Assembly (NCBI GenBank): GCA_027257055.1
Contig: JAPVLO010000161.1
Coordinates: forward strand, 186,001-250,000
Direction: 5' to 3'
DNA: 64,000 bases
From: Cephalopachus bancanus
Taxonomy: Eukaryota; Chordata; Mammalia; Primates; Tarsiidae
Part shown: positions 47,732-58,567 of the stretch, one piece after another
Layout of the letters: each line of letters opens with the position of its first letter
Position numbering within the stretch: the stretch's first letter is position 1
Program-made: the position numbers and the translations under genes
The notes under the pieces: generated by a model
The model's input: only the letters and a program-made list of their open reading frames with translations
Database searches by the model: none
What the model was told of the DNA's origin: nothing

Positions 47732-48027
47732 ATTTATTTTAATTTTTTTTTGAGTCGGAGTCTCACTCTGTCGCCCAGACTGGAGTGCAGTGGCCGCTCC
47801 CGGCCACCGCAGCCTCGACCGCTGGGCTCCGGCGATCCTTCCGCCTCAGCCTTCCGAGTAGCCGGAATTACAGGTGCGCACTACCACGCCCGGCTGATTT
47901 TTTGATTTACTGTAGAGATGAGGTCTCGCCAAGTTGCCCGGGATGGTCTCCAACCTGCAGGCTCAGGCAATCCACTCGCCTCGGCCGCCCAAAGCACTGG
48001 GATTACAGGCTGAGACACCGAGCCCGG
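47732..48027 (-). mobile_element. Alu, full dimer, young
   Basis: GGTTATTGATTTT on both flanks. Confidence 0.95.
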
Positions 48028-48059
48028 CTGGTTATTGATTTTAAAATTTTGGCAAGTAA

Positions 48060-48334
48060 AGATTTTTTTTCCTGTTGTCCAGGCTTGAGTGCAGTGGCAC
48101 AATCGTGGCTCACTGCAGCCTTGAACTTCTGGGCTCAAGCAGTCCTCCTGCCTCAGCCTCCTGAGTAGCTGGGACTACAGACACGCACCACCATGCTGGC
48201 TAATTTTCTATTTTTTGTAGCGTCACCGTCTCGCTATGTTACCCAGGCTGGTGTCAAACTCCCAGGCTCAAGGAGTCCTCCCACCTAGGCCTCCCAGAGT
48301 GCTGGGATTGCAGGTGTGAGCCACCATGCCTGGC
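48060..48334 (-). mobile_element. Old Alu
   Basis: CTTGAGTGCAGTGGCACAATC; TAAAGATTTTTTTT flanks on both sides. Confidence 0.9.
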
Positions 48335-48340
48335 CACTAA

Positions 48341-48636
48341 AGATTTTTTTTTTTAATCAGAGTCTCACTCTGTTGCCCAGGCTGGAGCGCAGTGGCACAC
48401 TCACGGCCACTGCAGCCTCGACCTTCTGGGCTCAGGCCATCCTTCTGCCTTTGCCTTCCAAGTAGCTGGAACTACAAGTGCGCACCACCACTTCTGGCTA
48501 ATATTTTTGATTTATTGTAGCGATGAGGTCTCATCAAGCTGCCCAGGCCGGTCTCGAACCTGTGGGCTCAGGCAGTCCTCTCGCCTCTTGTCTCCCAAAG
48601 TGCTGGGATTACAGGCGTGAGCCACTGCACCCGGCT
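48341..48636 (-). mobile_element. Alu, full dimer
   Basis: Third of three antisense Alus in 900 bases. Confidence 0.92.
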
Positions 48637-49016
48637 TGTGCTTATGACAGAAGAATTCATGGGTAGTGTGGTTCTTTCCACACAGAGGCCAATTGTCCGT
48701 AATCCTCTTTGTCCTTGGAGTTGAAAGGAGCCCACTCACCAGATCAGTAACCCATATCAAGTTTCAGAGGCTGTGCTCATCTGTTCCAGTAAAATTCCAC
48801 ACAGCAGCTGTGACGTGAGCTACGTGCTTGCCTAAGCTTACAGTGGGTGGCTGTCCCCGGCTACAATCCACCTGGCGTTTTCAGGAGCCAAACCGGTGAA
48901 CTCAATGGGGAACCACCCATTGGATGGAAACCGCCATCCCTGACTCCATTACATTGCTGAAGGTGGCACTGCCATCTTCAATTTCACCTGTGTGAAATTG
49001 TGTGGTGTTGTTTTTC
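48637..49016. other. Intergenic DNA, nothing recognised
   Basis: A short minus frame (48902-49102) has an Alu tail and about 30 residues of unknown sequence; not a gene. Confidence 0.45.
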
Positions 49017-49247
49017 TTTTTTTTTTTTTTGAGTTGGAGTCTCACTCCGTTGCCCAGGCATCCTTCTACCTCAGTCTTCCAAGTAGCCAGAACTACAGGC
49101 ATGCCTTACCGGCTAATTTTTGACTTATCATAGAGACAAGGTGTCTCCAGGTTGCCCTGGCTGGTCTCGATCCCGCGGGCTCAGGCAATCCACCTGACTC
49201 AGCTTCCCAAAGTGCTGGGATTACAGGCCAAGCCACCAAGCCCGGCC
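49017..49247 (-). mobile_element. Alu with right-arm deletion
   Basis: GTTGCCCAGGCATCCTTCTACC joins across a deletion of about 60 bases. Confidence 0.92.
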
Positions 49248-49318
49248 AGTGTGTCCTTTTCAAATACTCTTGGAGTCAGGACGAGGGAGCCGATGAGAGC
49301 TGCTAAGAATATCTATCC

Positions 49319-49581
49319 TGCCTTTGGGAGGCCGAGGTGAGTGGATGGCCTGAGCCCGCGGGTTCGAGACCCGCCTGGGCAGCGAGACCTCAGCTCTACA
49401 ATAAATCAAAAAATTAGCCAGGCGTGGTAGCGCACGCCTGTAATTCCGGCTGCTTGGAAGGCTGAGGCGGAAGGATCGCCGGAGCCCAGCGGGTCGAGGC
49501 TGCGGTGGCCGGGAGCAGCCACTGCACTCCAGTCTGGGCGACAGAGTGAGACTCCAACTCAAAAAAAAAAAAAAAAAAAAT
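49319..49581 (+). mobile_element. Alu, 5'-truncated, short-linker subfamily, perfect target-site repeat
   Basis: Flanked by GAATATCTATCC at 49307-49318 and 49582-49593; starts at TGCCTTTGGGAGGCCG. Confidence 0.96.
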
Positions 49582-49642
49582 GAATATCTATCCCAATTGT
49601 GTACTTGAGTAGTAGGGACATTTCCAAAAGGTGAATCCATAG

Positions 49643-49957
<315 letters not shown>

Positions 49958-50072
49958 CACAGACACGTCTGAGCCACTGTGAGACACACTCATGCTTGGC
50001 ATCCATGAGCTCTTACTCTCACTGAAAGCTTTGGTGATGTTTGAGGTTCTATACTACCCGTGTCCACTCAGC

Positions 50073-50315
50073 AGTGGAATACTCCCGGCCACCGCAGCCT
50101 CGACCTGCCGGGCTCTGGCGATCCTCCCGCCTCAGCCTTCCAAGTAGCCGGAACTACAGGCATGCACCACCACGCCTGGCTAATTTTTTTAAAGTTTATT
50201 GTAAAGATGAGGTCTCGCCAAGTTGCCCAGGCTGGTCTCGAACCCGTGGGCTCAGCCATCCTCTTACCTCGGCCTCCCAAAGTGCGGGGATACCGGCTGA
50301 GCAACCACGCCCGGC
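50073..50315 (-). mobile_element. Alu, lacking its tail end
   Basis: Begins abruptly at GCAGTGGAATACTCCCGGCC without the T-run, so the 3' end of the element is missing. Confidence 0.9.
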
Positions 50316-50739
50316 CTAGGAGGATGTTTATTGGTTGTACTTGAGGTGGTTCTGCCGGGCCTGTCCTCAGGTAGACCCAGCCCCACCTTCACTTGCCGGC
50401 TGGTCTGAGAACTGGGTCACATCTGAAAACTGGGTCAGGGATCGCGATTTCCCACGGTGTCAACCAACGTCTGCTTTCTGTTCGCCAGATTTTCCCCTGG
50501 TTACATAAATCCAGGAAGCACCTCAGCTACCTGTCCTGATAGCTCATCCCTCATACTACCAGGGCCAGATAGCCAGTGCCACAGATGGCGGAAGGTCAAG
50601 GTGCTCTGGCTGCCTCTCCACCCTGGCTTTCTGTTATTTCCAATCCATCCACCTTCTGGTGGTGAAGTCCTGCCGCCTGACCTCTGCTGTTCTGAAATTG
50701 TCCCATCCTCTTTGAGCGTCTAGTTTCTTCTCTTTCTTT
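50316..50739. other. Intergenic DNA, nothing recognised
   Basis: No repeat or exon that I can name. Confidence 0.45.
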
Positions 50740-51322
50740 CTTTTTTTTTTTGGAGTCAGAGTCTCACTGTTGCCCAGGCTGGAGTTCAGTGGCAAACTCA
50801 TGGCCACTGCAGCCTCAGTCTGCAGGGCTCAGGTGATCCTTTACCTCATCTTCCCCAAATTAATGAGGTATAGGCATGTACCCCCAAGTGGCTTTTTTTT
50901 TTTTTTTTTTTTAGTTGGAGTCTCACTGTCGCCCAACTGGAGTGCAGTGGCCGCTCCCCGGGCCCCCGCAGCCTCGACCTGTGGGCTCTGGCGATCTGCT
51001 GCCCCAGCCTTCCCAAATAGCTGGAACTACAGGGTGTGCTACCCTGCCCCGGGTAGTTTTTGATTTATTGTAGAGATGAGGTTCCCAAGTTGCCCAGGGG
51101 GTCTCGAACCCCCGGGCTCAGGCAAACCATCACCACAGCCCCCCCAATGAGGGGTTACAGGCTGAGCCACCCAGCCGGTTGGGTTTTTTTTTTTTCTTTA
51201 ATTGTAGAGACGAGCTCTCACCAAGTTGTCCAGGCTGGTCTTGAAGCCCTGGGCTCAGGCAGTCTTCTTGCCTCTGCCTCCCAAAGTGCTGGGATTACAG
51301 GTGTGAGTCACCGCACCTGGCC
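50740..51322 (-). mobile_element. Old Alu split by a young Alu
   Basis: The outer copy occupies 50740-50892 (right arm) and 51184-51322 (left arm); a young Alu sits between. Confidence 0.87.
50893..51183 (-). mobile_element. Young Alu with many small indels
   Basis: Otherwise consensus-like, but with missing or extra bases in runs: CTCACTGTCGCCCAACTGG, CTCCCCGGGCCCCCGC, GACCTGTGGGCTC, CTGCCCCGGGTAG. The pattern suggests base-calling errors. Confidence 0.88.
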
Positions 51323-51419
51323 GAGAATCTAGTTTCATAGCCATTTTCTCCTGTCACTCTGGCCTAGTGACCCTGAGATTCTCAAAGATGCAAGAGCTTT
51401 CCTCACTGGTGTGTTTCTT

Positions 51420-51716
51420 TTTCTTTTCTTTTTTTTTTTTAGTTGGAGTTCACTCGTCACCCCGACTAGAGTGCAGCGGGCCCCTCCCGGCCCCCACAGC
51501 CTCTACCCGCTGGGCTCTGGCGATCCTTCCGCCTCAGCCTTCCAAGTAGCTGGAACTACAGGCGTGCACTACCACGCCCGGCTAATTTTTGATTTATTGT
51601 AGAGATGAGGTCTCGCCAAGTCTCCCAGGCAGGTCACGAACCCGCGGGCTCAGGCAATCCACTCACCTTGGCCTCCCAAAGGCGCGGGATTACAGGCTGA
51701 GCCACCGAGCCCAGCT
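51420..51716 (-). mobile_element. Young Alu, perfect target-site repeat, small indels
   Basis: Flanked by ACTGGTGTGTTTCTT at 51405-51419 and 51717-51731. Similar small indels at its start (GGAGTTCACTCGTCACCCC). Confidence 0.95.
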
Positions 51717-51811
51717 ACTGGTGTGTTTCTTACTGTCCTCATAAAGAAAGATGTCCCTGGGCCCTCCCAAAGAACGTAGTCAACTGGTGGTTTCTCTGGT
51801 TGCACAGATAT

Positions 51812-52094
51812 ATATTTTTTGAGTTGGAGTCTCACTCCGGCATCCAGGCTGGATTGCAGTGGCACACTCATGGCCACCCCAGTGTCGACTTGCTGGGCTC
51901 AGGCGATCCTTCCGCCTCAGCCTTCCAAGTAGCCGGAACCACAGGCGCACGCCACCATACCCAGTTAGTTTCTGTGATTTATTGTAGAGACAAGGTCTCA
52001 CCAAGTTGCCCAGGCTGGTCTCAAATCCCCAGGCTCAGGCAATCCATTCGCCTCAGCCTCCCAAAGTGCTGGGATTACAGGTTGAGCCACCGCA
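51812..52094 (-). mobile_element. Alu, full dimer
   Basis: Directly followed by another antisense Alu without spacer. Confidence 0.92.
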
Positions 52095-52345
52095 GTGGAG
52101 TCTCACTCAGTCACCCAGACCGGAGTGCAGTGGCTGCTCCCCGGGCCCCCGCAGCCTCGACCCGTTTGGGGTCCGGCGATCCCTTCCCCCTCAGCCTTCT
52201 GAGTAGCCAGAACTACAGGCGCACGCTACCATGCCTGGCTGATTTTTGATTTATTGTAGAGACGAGGTCTCACCATGTTGCCCGAGCTGGTCTTGAACCC
52301 GTGGGCTCAGGCCATCCTCTTGCCTTGGCCTCCCAAAGTGCTGTG
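52095..52345 (-). mobile_element. Alu, abutting, indel-rich
   Basis: Starts GTGGAGTCTCACTCAGTC; CCCGTTTGGGGTCCGGCG and GATCCCTTCCCCCTC again look like run-length errors. Left arm end missing. Confidence 0.9.
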
Positions 52346-52601
52346 GCCTGGACATTTCAAGGGGAATCTGTGTGATAATTCTCAGGTGTGTGGTCCCAAA
52401 TGCCCCATCTCAGTTTTAGGGACCCACTTCTTTGCTCTTGGGGCCTGACCTTAGCACAGGGGCCCTGTCAAGTCCACACGGACAACCTCCTTTGCAGTTC
52501 TGCCACCCTTATGATGACATCCCAGCCTGTGGCTCCTCTGTGGCCACAGGAGATGAGGGTCTTGAAGCACACCAATCTGTGAGGCATAAAGAATGGTGTA
52601 A
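52346..52601. other. Intergenic DNA, nothing recognised
   Basis: No feature seen. Confidence 0.4.
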
Positions 52602-52893
52602 GCCGGGCTCGGTGGCCCAGCCGGTAATCCCGCGTCCTGGGAGGCTGAGGTGAGTGGATTGCCTGAGTCTGCGGGTTCGAGACCCGCCTGGGCAACTTGG
52701 TGAGACCTCATCTCTACAATAAATCAAAAACTAGCCGGGCGTGGTAGCGCGCGCCTGTAGTTCCGGCTACTCGGAAGGCTGAGGCGGAAGGATCGCCGGA
52801 GCCCAGCGGGTCGAGGCTGCGGTGGCCGGGAGCGGCCACTGCACTCTGGTCTGGGCGACAGAGTGAGACTCCAACTCAAAAAAAAAAAAAAAA
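52602..52893 (+). mobile_element. Alu, full dimer, young
   Basis: Nearly the window consensus; CCCGCGTCCTGGGAGG small deletion. Confidence 0.95.
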
Positions 52894-53665
52894 GGAAAAA
52901 TAAATGCATAAACAAACAAACACACTCCGACGGCCTGCTGACTTTTATAGCTTGCTCTGAGTGAAGGGCTGACCGACCTGAAACTGTCATTATCTTTCTT
53001 CAAAGCTTCATACACAGCGAAGAAAGCCAGGCAACTCCGCTGTCCTTGCAGTGACCACGAACCCTACACTATCCGTATGACAGACAAGTAGCATAAGCAA
53101 GTGCTGAGCCTCATTTCCCGCCACAAGAAACAGCCTTAGCAATCAGGATGCCACACAAGTCAGGGGGTATCAGCACCCCACTTCTGGTACCAACTGCTTT
53201 AGATCATGTTCTACCCAAAACAGAGCCTTAGACAGGGCTTTGTGGCCTGGTGGTTTTTTTTGGCGGGGGGTGATCCTGGTTCCCCAGGAGCCTCGAAGTG
53301 AGGAAGTGGGAAGTGTCAGGCAGGAAAGGAGAAAAAGTCAACATCAGGGGGAACTACTGAGGTTGCCACTGGGGCCAGTGGGGTCCCGATTCTGCCAGGA
53401 CTCCTGAGGAGTGGACAGAGGGGCTCCCTGAATGGACTCCAGTGGTAACATTTATCCAGCGCTCCTGACCCCATTGGTTGAGAGTTGCTTCTTAGGATGT
53501 CAGCTCCCTCTCACTTCCAAGGTGCGTGTGTGTATGGGCCCCGAGGGCTCCTTTCTGTATCTGAGGTGTCAGGGTGGGGAGAGGGCTGGTAGATATTTAA
53601 AATGCTTGGCGTGCACATGGAACAAAAAGCTTGAAGTGTGTGCCACCCTGAGGAAGCGTTCATCG
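52894..53665. other. Intergenic DNA, nothing recognised
   Basis: Nearly 800 bases without a repeat I can name; the frame at 53432-53707 lacks homology. Confidence 0.45.
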
Positions 53666-54201
53666 CAGTCAGCCGTCCTTTTCAGCATCAGAGACCAGTT
53701 TTATTGAAGACAGATTTTTTCCATGGATGGGGTGGGGGTGCCAGGGGGCATTAGATTTTCTTTTTTTTGAGTTGGTGTCTCACTCTGTCACCCAGACTGG
53801 AGTGCAGTGGCCTCTCCTGGTCACCGCAGCCTCGACCCGCTGGGGTCAGGCGATCCTTCTGCCTCAGCCTTCCAAGTAGCTGGAACTACAGGTGCGTGCT
53901 ACCACGCCCGGCTCATTTTTGATTTATTGTAGAGATGAGGTCTCGCCAAGTTGCCCAGGCGGGTCTCGAACCCGCGGGCTCAGGCGATCCACTCACCTCA
54001 GGCATTAGATTTTCATAGGCATTTGCAACCTGGATCCCTCACATGTGCAGTGCACCGTAGGGTTCGTGCTCCCATGAGAATTGAATGCTGCTGCTGATTG
54101 GACAGCAGACGGAGCTCCATCCACCTGCTTGCTTACCTCCTGCTGGGTAGCTTGGTTTTTAACAGGCCATGGACTGTGGCCCGGTGTTTGGGGGACCCCT
54201 G
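53666..54201 (+). mobile_element. hAT-type DNA transposon, split by an Alu
   Basis: Left part has AGAGACCAGTTTTATTGAAG and TTTTTTCCATGGATGGGG. Right part has CATAGGCATTTGCAACCTGG, ATGTGCAGTGCACC and ends GGGGGACCCCTG. These fit the common mammalian hAT-type nonautonomous element whose ends read as paired CAGnGGTCCCC / GGGGACCnCTG. Precise family not certain. Confidence 0.6.
53761..54000 (-). mobile_element. Alu, 5'-truncated, perfect target-site repeat
   Basis: Flanked by GGCATTAGATTTTC at 53747-53760 and 54001-54014 within the hAT element. Confidence 0.96.
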
Positions 54202-54491
54202 ATCTCAGCCATATCAGAGAGTCAGGGATAAGGCAAGAGGATGTGTCGAGAGTGCTGGATATGCCTACTCTGGTAGACATATCGATCTACATGTTTAGGT
54301 GAAAGCCAAAAGCTACTAATGGCCAAAAGATGATCTGGGTCCCCTTCTTCCTTTGTCTTTCTCATTCCTGCCTCTCTCCACCTTCTCACTCGGCTCCAAC
54401 TCCTTTCGCCAGCTCTCCTTCCATCAACACTGGAGGATTTGCTAAGGGGCTCATGAGATTACAGATGGTTTGGTGCAATCGGTGACCTGGG
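54202..54491. other. Intergenic DNA, nothing recognised
   Basis: C/T-rich; no feature. Confidence 0.4.
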
Positions 54492-54793
54492 ACTGGGTGT
54501 GCAGTAGGCTCATGCCTGTAATCCCAGAACTTTGGGAGGCTGAGGTGGGAGGATTGCTTTGAGCCTAGGAGTCCAAGGCCAGCCTGGGCAGCATAGCGAG
54601 ACCTCATCTCTATAAAAATAAAAAGAGTAAGCTTGGCATGGTGATGTGTGTCTGTAGTCCCAGCTATTCAGGAGGCTGAGGTGGAAGGATCATTGAGCCC
54701 AGAAGGGTGAGGCTGCAGTGAGCTGTGATCAAGCCACTGTACTCTAGCCAGGGTGACAGAGTGAGACCTTGACTTGAAAAGAATAAAAAAAAA
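54492..54793 (+). mobile_element. Old Alu
   Basis: CTGGGTGTGCAGTAGGCTCATG head, TTGACTTGAAAAG tail. Confidence 0.88.
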
Positions 54794-54811
54794 TTAGTGG
54801 CTTGTTTCTTG

Positions 54812-55190
54812 GTGTATCAGTCAGGGTCCAATGAGGAGAAAGAAACTGCCCAGTAATTTAAACAAGAAATCTTTACTGTAAGGATTTATTAACAATAACA
54901 AAGAATGGACAGGTCCAGGTAAGAAGTAAAGAGAATTTTAAAGAATACAGAAATGGCAGATATGAAGAGCAGCCACCACCCATGGGGCCGAGATTGGGTG
55001 CCCAAGGAAGAGGCCACCTCTAGATTGACATCCAGATTTGGAAGGAAAAAGCCCAGCCATGGCCCTTTGGATGTTGGGGAATTCACTGCAGTGCTGGCCG
55101 AAGTCCATGAAAAGTACATTCTGGAACTTTCCAAAAATCTACCCTTAGGGAGCCAAGGAAAGTTATGCAAGGGGATGTCGCCTTATTAGA
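54812..55190 (+). repeat. Unidentified dispersed repeat, copy 2
   Basis: Starts TGTATCAGTCAGGGTCC; GAAACTGCCCAGTAATTTAA and CCATGGCCCTTTGGATG align with copy 1 at 18690. Lacks the tandem expansion of copy 1. Confidence 0.55.
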
Positions 55191-55895
55191 GGCTCTCTGT
55201 TATGAAATTTCCTGAAGGGGTCGTTGGAGGAAACTGGAAGTTGCTCTGTGCCATTGTTACCAGTTGCTTCAGGTTTATGAAGAGAAGAACCCGGAACAGG
55301 GAAGAAACGGCCTTCGGCTTTCTCTTGCCAGGAAAAATATTTAAAGGGTCCATCTTCAATTTTGCAGAGCAGGCAATGAAGAGGGGATGTGGGTCTGAGA
55401 GGCAATAAGTTGATATTTGACCCAATTGGCCTTGGAGGATGCCAGAAATGGGCTTTCAGATGACTGGTTGTTGAGATTTGGAAAGCAGATTTTTTTAGAT
55501 GCTTGTTTCTTGCACGAACAGGGTATAAGGATCCAGGGAAGCCTTTACTCTTAGAGATGGTACCTGAGGTTTCATTCCCCAAACACTTCTCTTAAGCTAA
55601 ATGCCAACTGCTGTTAAAAGAGACAGAAAAAAGCCTGCTTCTGGAATGTTCTATGTGCCTCGTGAAAATCTTTTGTGATGATAGCACTGTCTAAGAGCTG
55701 GGACTTTGCTGGGCCTATAGGATAGGCTCCATGAATCGTTGATCCTTGCTTTGTAATGTATGTTATACCTCTGCTCCCTAACCATTGCCAAAGCAAAGTT
55801 TTTTTGTGGCTAGTCATCTACCAAGTACAACCTAAGAGTTTTGTAGGCCTATTTTGTGTTAGCTTAAGTTGCCTGGGTTGGTTCGCAGCACACAC
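55191..55895. other. Intergenic DNA, nothing recognised
   Basis: The minus frame at 55163-55582 (139 codons) has no family resemblance. Confidence 0.45.
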
Positions 55896-56500
55896 CCCAA
55901 GCAGTCTCTCCCCTCTGGGCCTTTGTGCTTGCCTGAAAATGGCCCCGTTTCATTTTTTCATGCCTCTGCTCAGATGTTATCTTAGCGTTAGTTTGTGTCC
56001 TTTGAGAAGAAGACCCCAAGATGTAATTAAACAGGCAGGACTTTATCTGGGGAAATGGCCCTGTAAGAGAAAATAGGAAGGAATCCCGGGGAAGCTGGGA
56101 AAGCCCTTAGGCCATGATGCCAGTCCAACCCGAAGTGAGAGACAGAAGTTGGGTAAAAGTGTACCAGACGAATGTCCCTGTGTAAAAAGTGTCCCAGTGT
56201 CGTGTAAGAAAGGCTTGGCAAGGAAACTGGGGAGTCCTCAAGCCAAAGGCCACTCGACCCCATCAGAGGAGTCCATGTCTCCCAGGACAAGTTTCTCTCA
56301 GCGTCTATCTCTGCCTTGTTTGGTCACTGGGAGCAGCCCAAGGGAAGCATGCCTTCATTATAAACAGGGTATAGATCGCACAGCCTGGCAAACTGGGGGT
56401 TTCAGACCCCTGGTGAATTACACTCACTGTAGTTGGGGGCAGTCTCATGGCTACTACATTTTATCAGTGGGTTTTTCCTGACCACCCTCTTTATTTTTTA
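55896..56500 (+). mobile_element. L2-like LINE fragment, interrupted
   Basis: CTGGGCCTTTGTGCTTGCC and TGCCTCTGCTCAGATGTTATC (55915-55985), then TTTCCTGACCACCC (56472-56488), follow the L2 pattern. The middle, 55990-56465, is an insertion of unknown type. Confidence 0.5.
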
Positions 56501-56527
56501 TTTAATTAAATTTGTTAATTTATTTAT

Positions 56528-56838
56528 TTTGAGTTGGAATCTCACTTTTTTTTTTTTTTTGAGTTGGAATCTCACTCTGTCGCCCAGACTGGAGGGCAGT
56601 GGCACGCTCCCGGCCACCGCAGCCTCGACCTGCTGGGCTCCGGTGATCCTTCTGCCTCAGCCTTCCAAGTAGCTAGAACTACAGGTGTGTGCTACCACGC
56701 CTGGCTAGTTTTTTTGTTATTTATTGTAGAGATGAGGTCTCGCCAAGTTGCCCAGGTGGGTCTTGAACCCGCGGGCTCAGGCAATCCACTCGCCTCGGCC
56801 TTCCCAAGTGTTGGGATTACAGGCTGAACCACCGCGAC
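56528..56838 (-). mobile_element. Alu with duplicated start
   Basis: GAGTTGGAATCTCAC occurs at 56530 and again at 56561 with a T-run between, so the start of the element is duplicated or one Alu inserted into another at the same point. Confidence 0.9.
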
Positions 56839-56845
56839 CTATTGT

Positions 56846-57113
56846 TGTTTGGAGTTGGAGTCTCACTCTGTCGGGTAGTGGCACACTCCTGGCCACTGAA
56901 GCCTCGATCTACAGGGCTCAGGTGATCCTTCCTTCCACCTCAGCCTACCAAGTAGCTGGAACTACAAGCATGTGCCACCACGCCCGGCTAATTTTTTGAT
57001 TTACTGTAGAGACGAGGTCTTGCTAAGTTTCCCAGGCTGGTCTTGAACCCCCGGGCTCCTCTCACCTCTGCTTCCCAAAGTGCTGGGATTATAGGTTTGA
57101 GCCACCGTGCCAG
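56846..57113 (-). mobile_element. Alu with right-arm deletion
   Basis: CTCACTCTGTCGGGTAGTGGC lacks about 20 bases. Confidence 0.92.
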
Positions 57114-57700
57114 ACCGATCACCCCCTTTAAAACAGCCCCACATGTACCATAGAACAGCAAAACACTAACCACACATCTCACCGCAGAATGGTAACAAAC
57201 ATCTTTCACAGACTGGATGCAAGGCACATTCCAGGACAACAAAATAATTTGCTCTGGTCTTCAAAGTAGATTAGTTTTCTCCAGGCATCATGCAATGTAA
57301 AGAGAGCAAGAAAAAAATGAAGCAGGGGAGGAGAGTTTGTTTTCAGCATTTGGGACTCGGATTTGGGAAACCCTGTCACGGATCACAAAGTTTCTGTTGC
57401 AAGAATCCTATACACTGTAATAAGTCCAAATGCCTATTTTACCTAAACATTTCATTCCATATAGATTTTTCCCCCCTCTCCTTTGAGAGGCGGGATCCAG
57501 AGAAGGGGAGACGACGTTCTACCCTCCCCGTAGCAAGTCAGTCGCGGCCAAGGCTAGAACCTAGGTGCCCAGACTCCTGAGCCATTTGTTGTGCATGCAT
57601 GCGTGCTAACTCCAGCACAAAATCGGTGAGAACAGTCGGGATGAACCGAGTTCCTGCTTCCAAGGAGATGGCCGAGATGGCTCTCAGAGGACGAGCAGGA
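57114..57700. other. Sequence upstream of the RCC1L island
   Basis: No repeat clearly recognised; AAGGCTAGAACCTAGGTGCCC near 57548 may be a scrap of MIR. Confidence 0.4.
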
Positions 57701-58038
57701 GCTCGCCAGACATCTGGAGGGAGAGGAGGGCGGCGGGAAGGGCATCGGAGGCCCTGGGATTCGGAAGTTGCAAGCTGGGCCGTCGGTGTCACGTGCAGTG
57801 ACAGGCCGAGGGGCGGGGGGTCACGGGCCGGGAGGTGCCCCGGCGAAGGCAGTAGGGGGCGGCCCCCCAGATCGCTGCGGCTGCAGGACGGACGGAAGTG
57901 GCCTAGGGGCGGTGGGAGCGCGGGGGCCGCGGCCAGGCCAGGTGGGAAACGACGAGGGGCGGAGGCGAGGGGGCAAAACCGGACAGGGGAGAGCGACGCA
58001 GTGAAGTCCCGCCCACGGACCGGGATCGAGGCGGCCCC

Positions 58039-58112
58039 GCCCCGGGCCCCGCCCCTGCCCCGGGCCCCGCCCCTGCCCCGGGCCCCGCCCCCCGCCCCGG
58101 GCCCCGCCCCCT
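58039..58112 (+). repeat. Four-unit GC-box array
   Basis: Tandem units of GCCCCGGGCCCCGCCCCT at 58039-58056 and 58057-58074, then two 19-base variants at 58075-58093 and 58094-58112. Each unit carries CCCCGCCCC, an Sp1/KLF box, 130-200 bases upstream of the RCC1L start codon. Confidence 0.95.
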
Positions 58113-58201
58113 GCCGTGGCCGCCCTCAGCGCCTTTGCCTTCCGCCAGTAGTAGACGTGGCTGCGGGCTCTTCCGCCGCGGCGCGGGGTCAAGGGTCGCG
58201 C

Positions 58202-58212
58202 AAGATGGCGGC
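58202..58212 (+). promoter_or_regulatory. RCC1L: YY1-type motif
   Basis: AAGATGGCGGC is the classic activating YY1 motif, often found at or just after the start site of housekeeping promoters. It is 40 bases before the start codon. Confidence 0.6.
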
Positions 58213-58228
58213 GCCCGGGAGCGGCTGA
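58205..58228 (+). other. RCC1L: Upstream ORF of seven codons
   Basis: The ATG within the YY1 motif opens MAAPGSG then TGA, ending 15 bases before the main ATG. If transcription starts upstream of 58205 it would be in the leader. Confidence 0.55.
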
Positions 58229-58243
58229 CGCGTGGAGCGGAGC

Positions 58244-58567
58244 ATGGCGCTGGCGGCGCTGGCGGCTGGGGCTCGGCTGGGGCGGCGCCTGGGCGGGCCG
58301 GGGCCCGGGCGAGGACACTGGACCGCCGCTGGGCGCTCGCGGAGCCGGCGCGAGGCGGCCGAGGCCGAGGCCGACGTGCCCGTGTTCCAGTACGTGGGCG
58401 AGCGCGCCGCCCGCGCCGACCGCGTCTTCGTGTGGGGCTTCAGCTTCTCGGGGGCGCTCGGCGTGCCCACCTTCGTGCTGCCCGGCGCCGGGCCCGGGCC
58501 CCGCGCCGGCTGGCGTGCGCGCCGCCGGATCCAGCCCGTGCCCTACCGCCTGGAGCTGGACCAGAAG
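58244..58567 (+). CDS. RCC1L: RCC1L (WBSCR16) exon 1
   Basis: RCC1L is a mitochondrial inner-membrane-associated protein with RCC1 propeller repeats, linked to mitoribosome large-subunit and 16S rRNA assembly and reported as an exchange factor for OPA1 (established). Exon 1 codes 108 residues from ATG at 58244 and ends AAG/GTGCGG in phase 0. The N-terminus MALAALAAGARLGRRLGG is Arg-rich and lacks acidic residues for about 35 positions, a typical mitochondrial targeting sequence. The first propeller strand is seen at RVFVWGFSFSGALGVP, and the exon closes with RRRIQPVPYRLELDQK. I chose this ATG over the in-frame GTG at 58232 because it matches the known start and has context AGCATGG. Confidence 0.95.

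Noticed and set aside
57599..58318. Long frames on both strands upstream of RCC1L
   Set aside because: Same composition effect; the plus frame ends at the uORF stop and the minus frame reads through the GC-box array.
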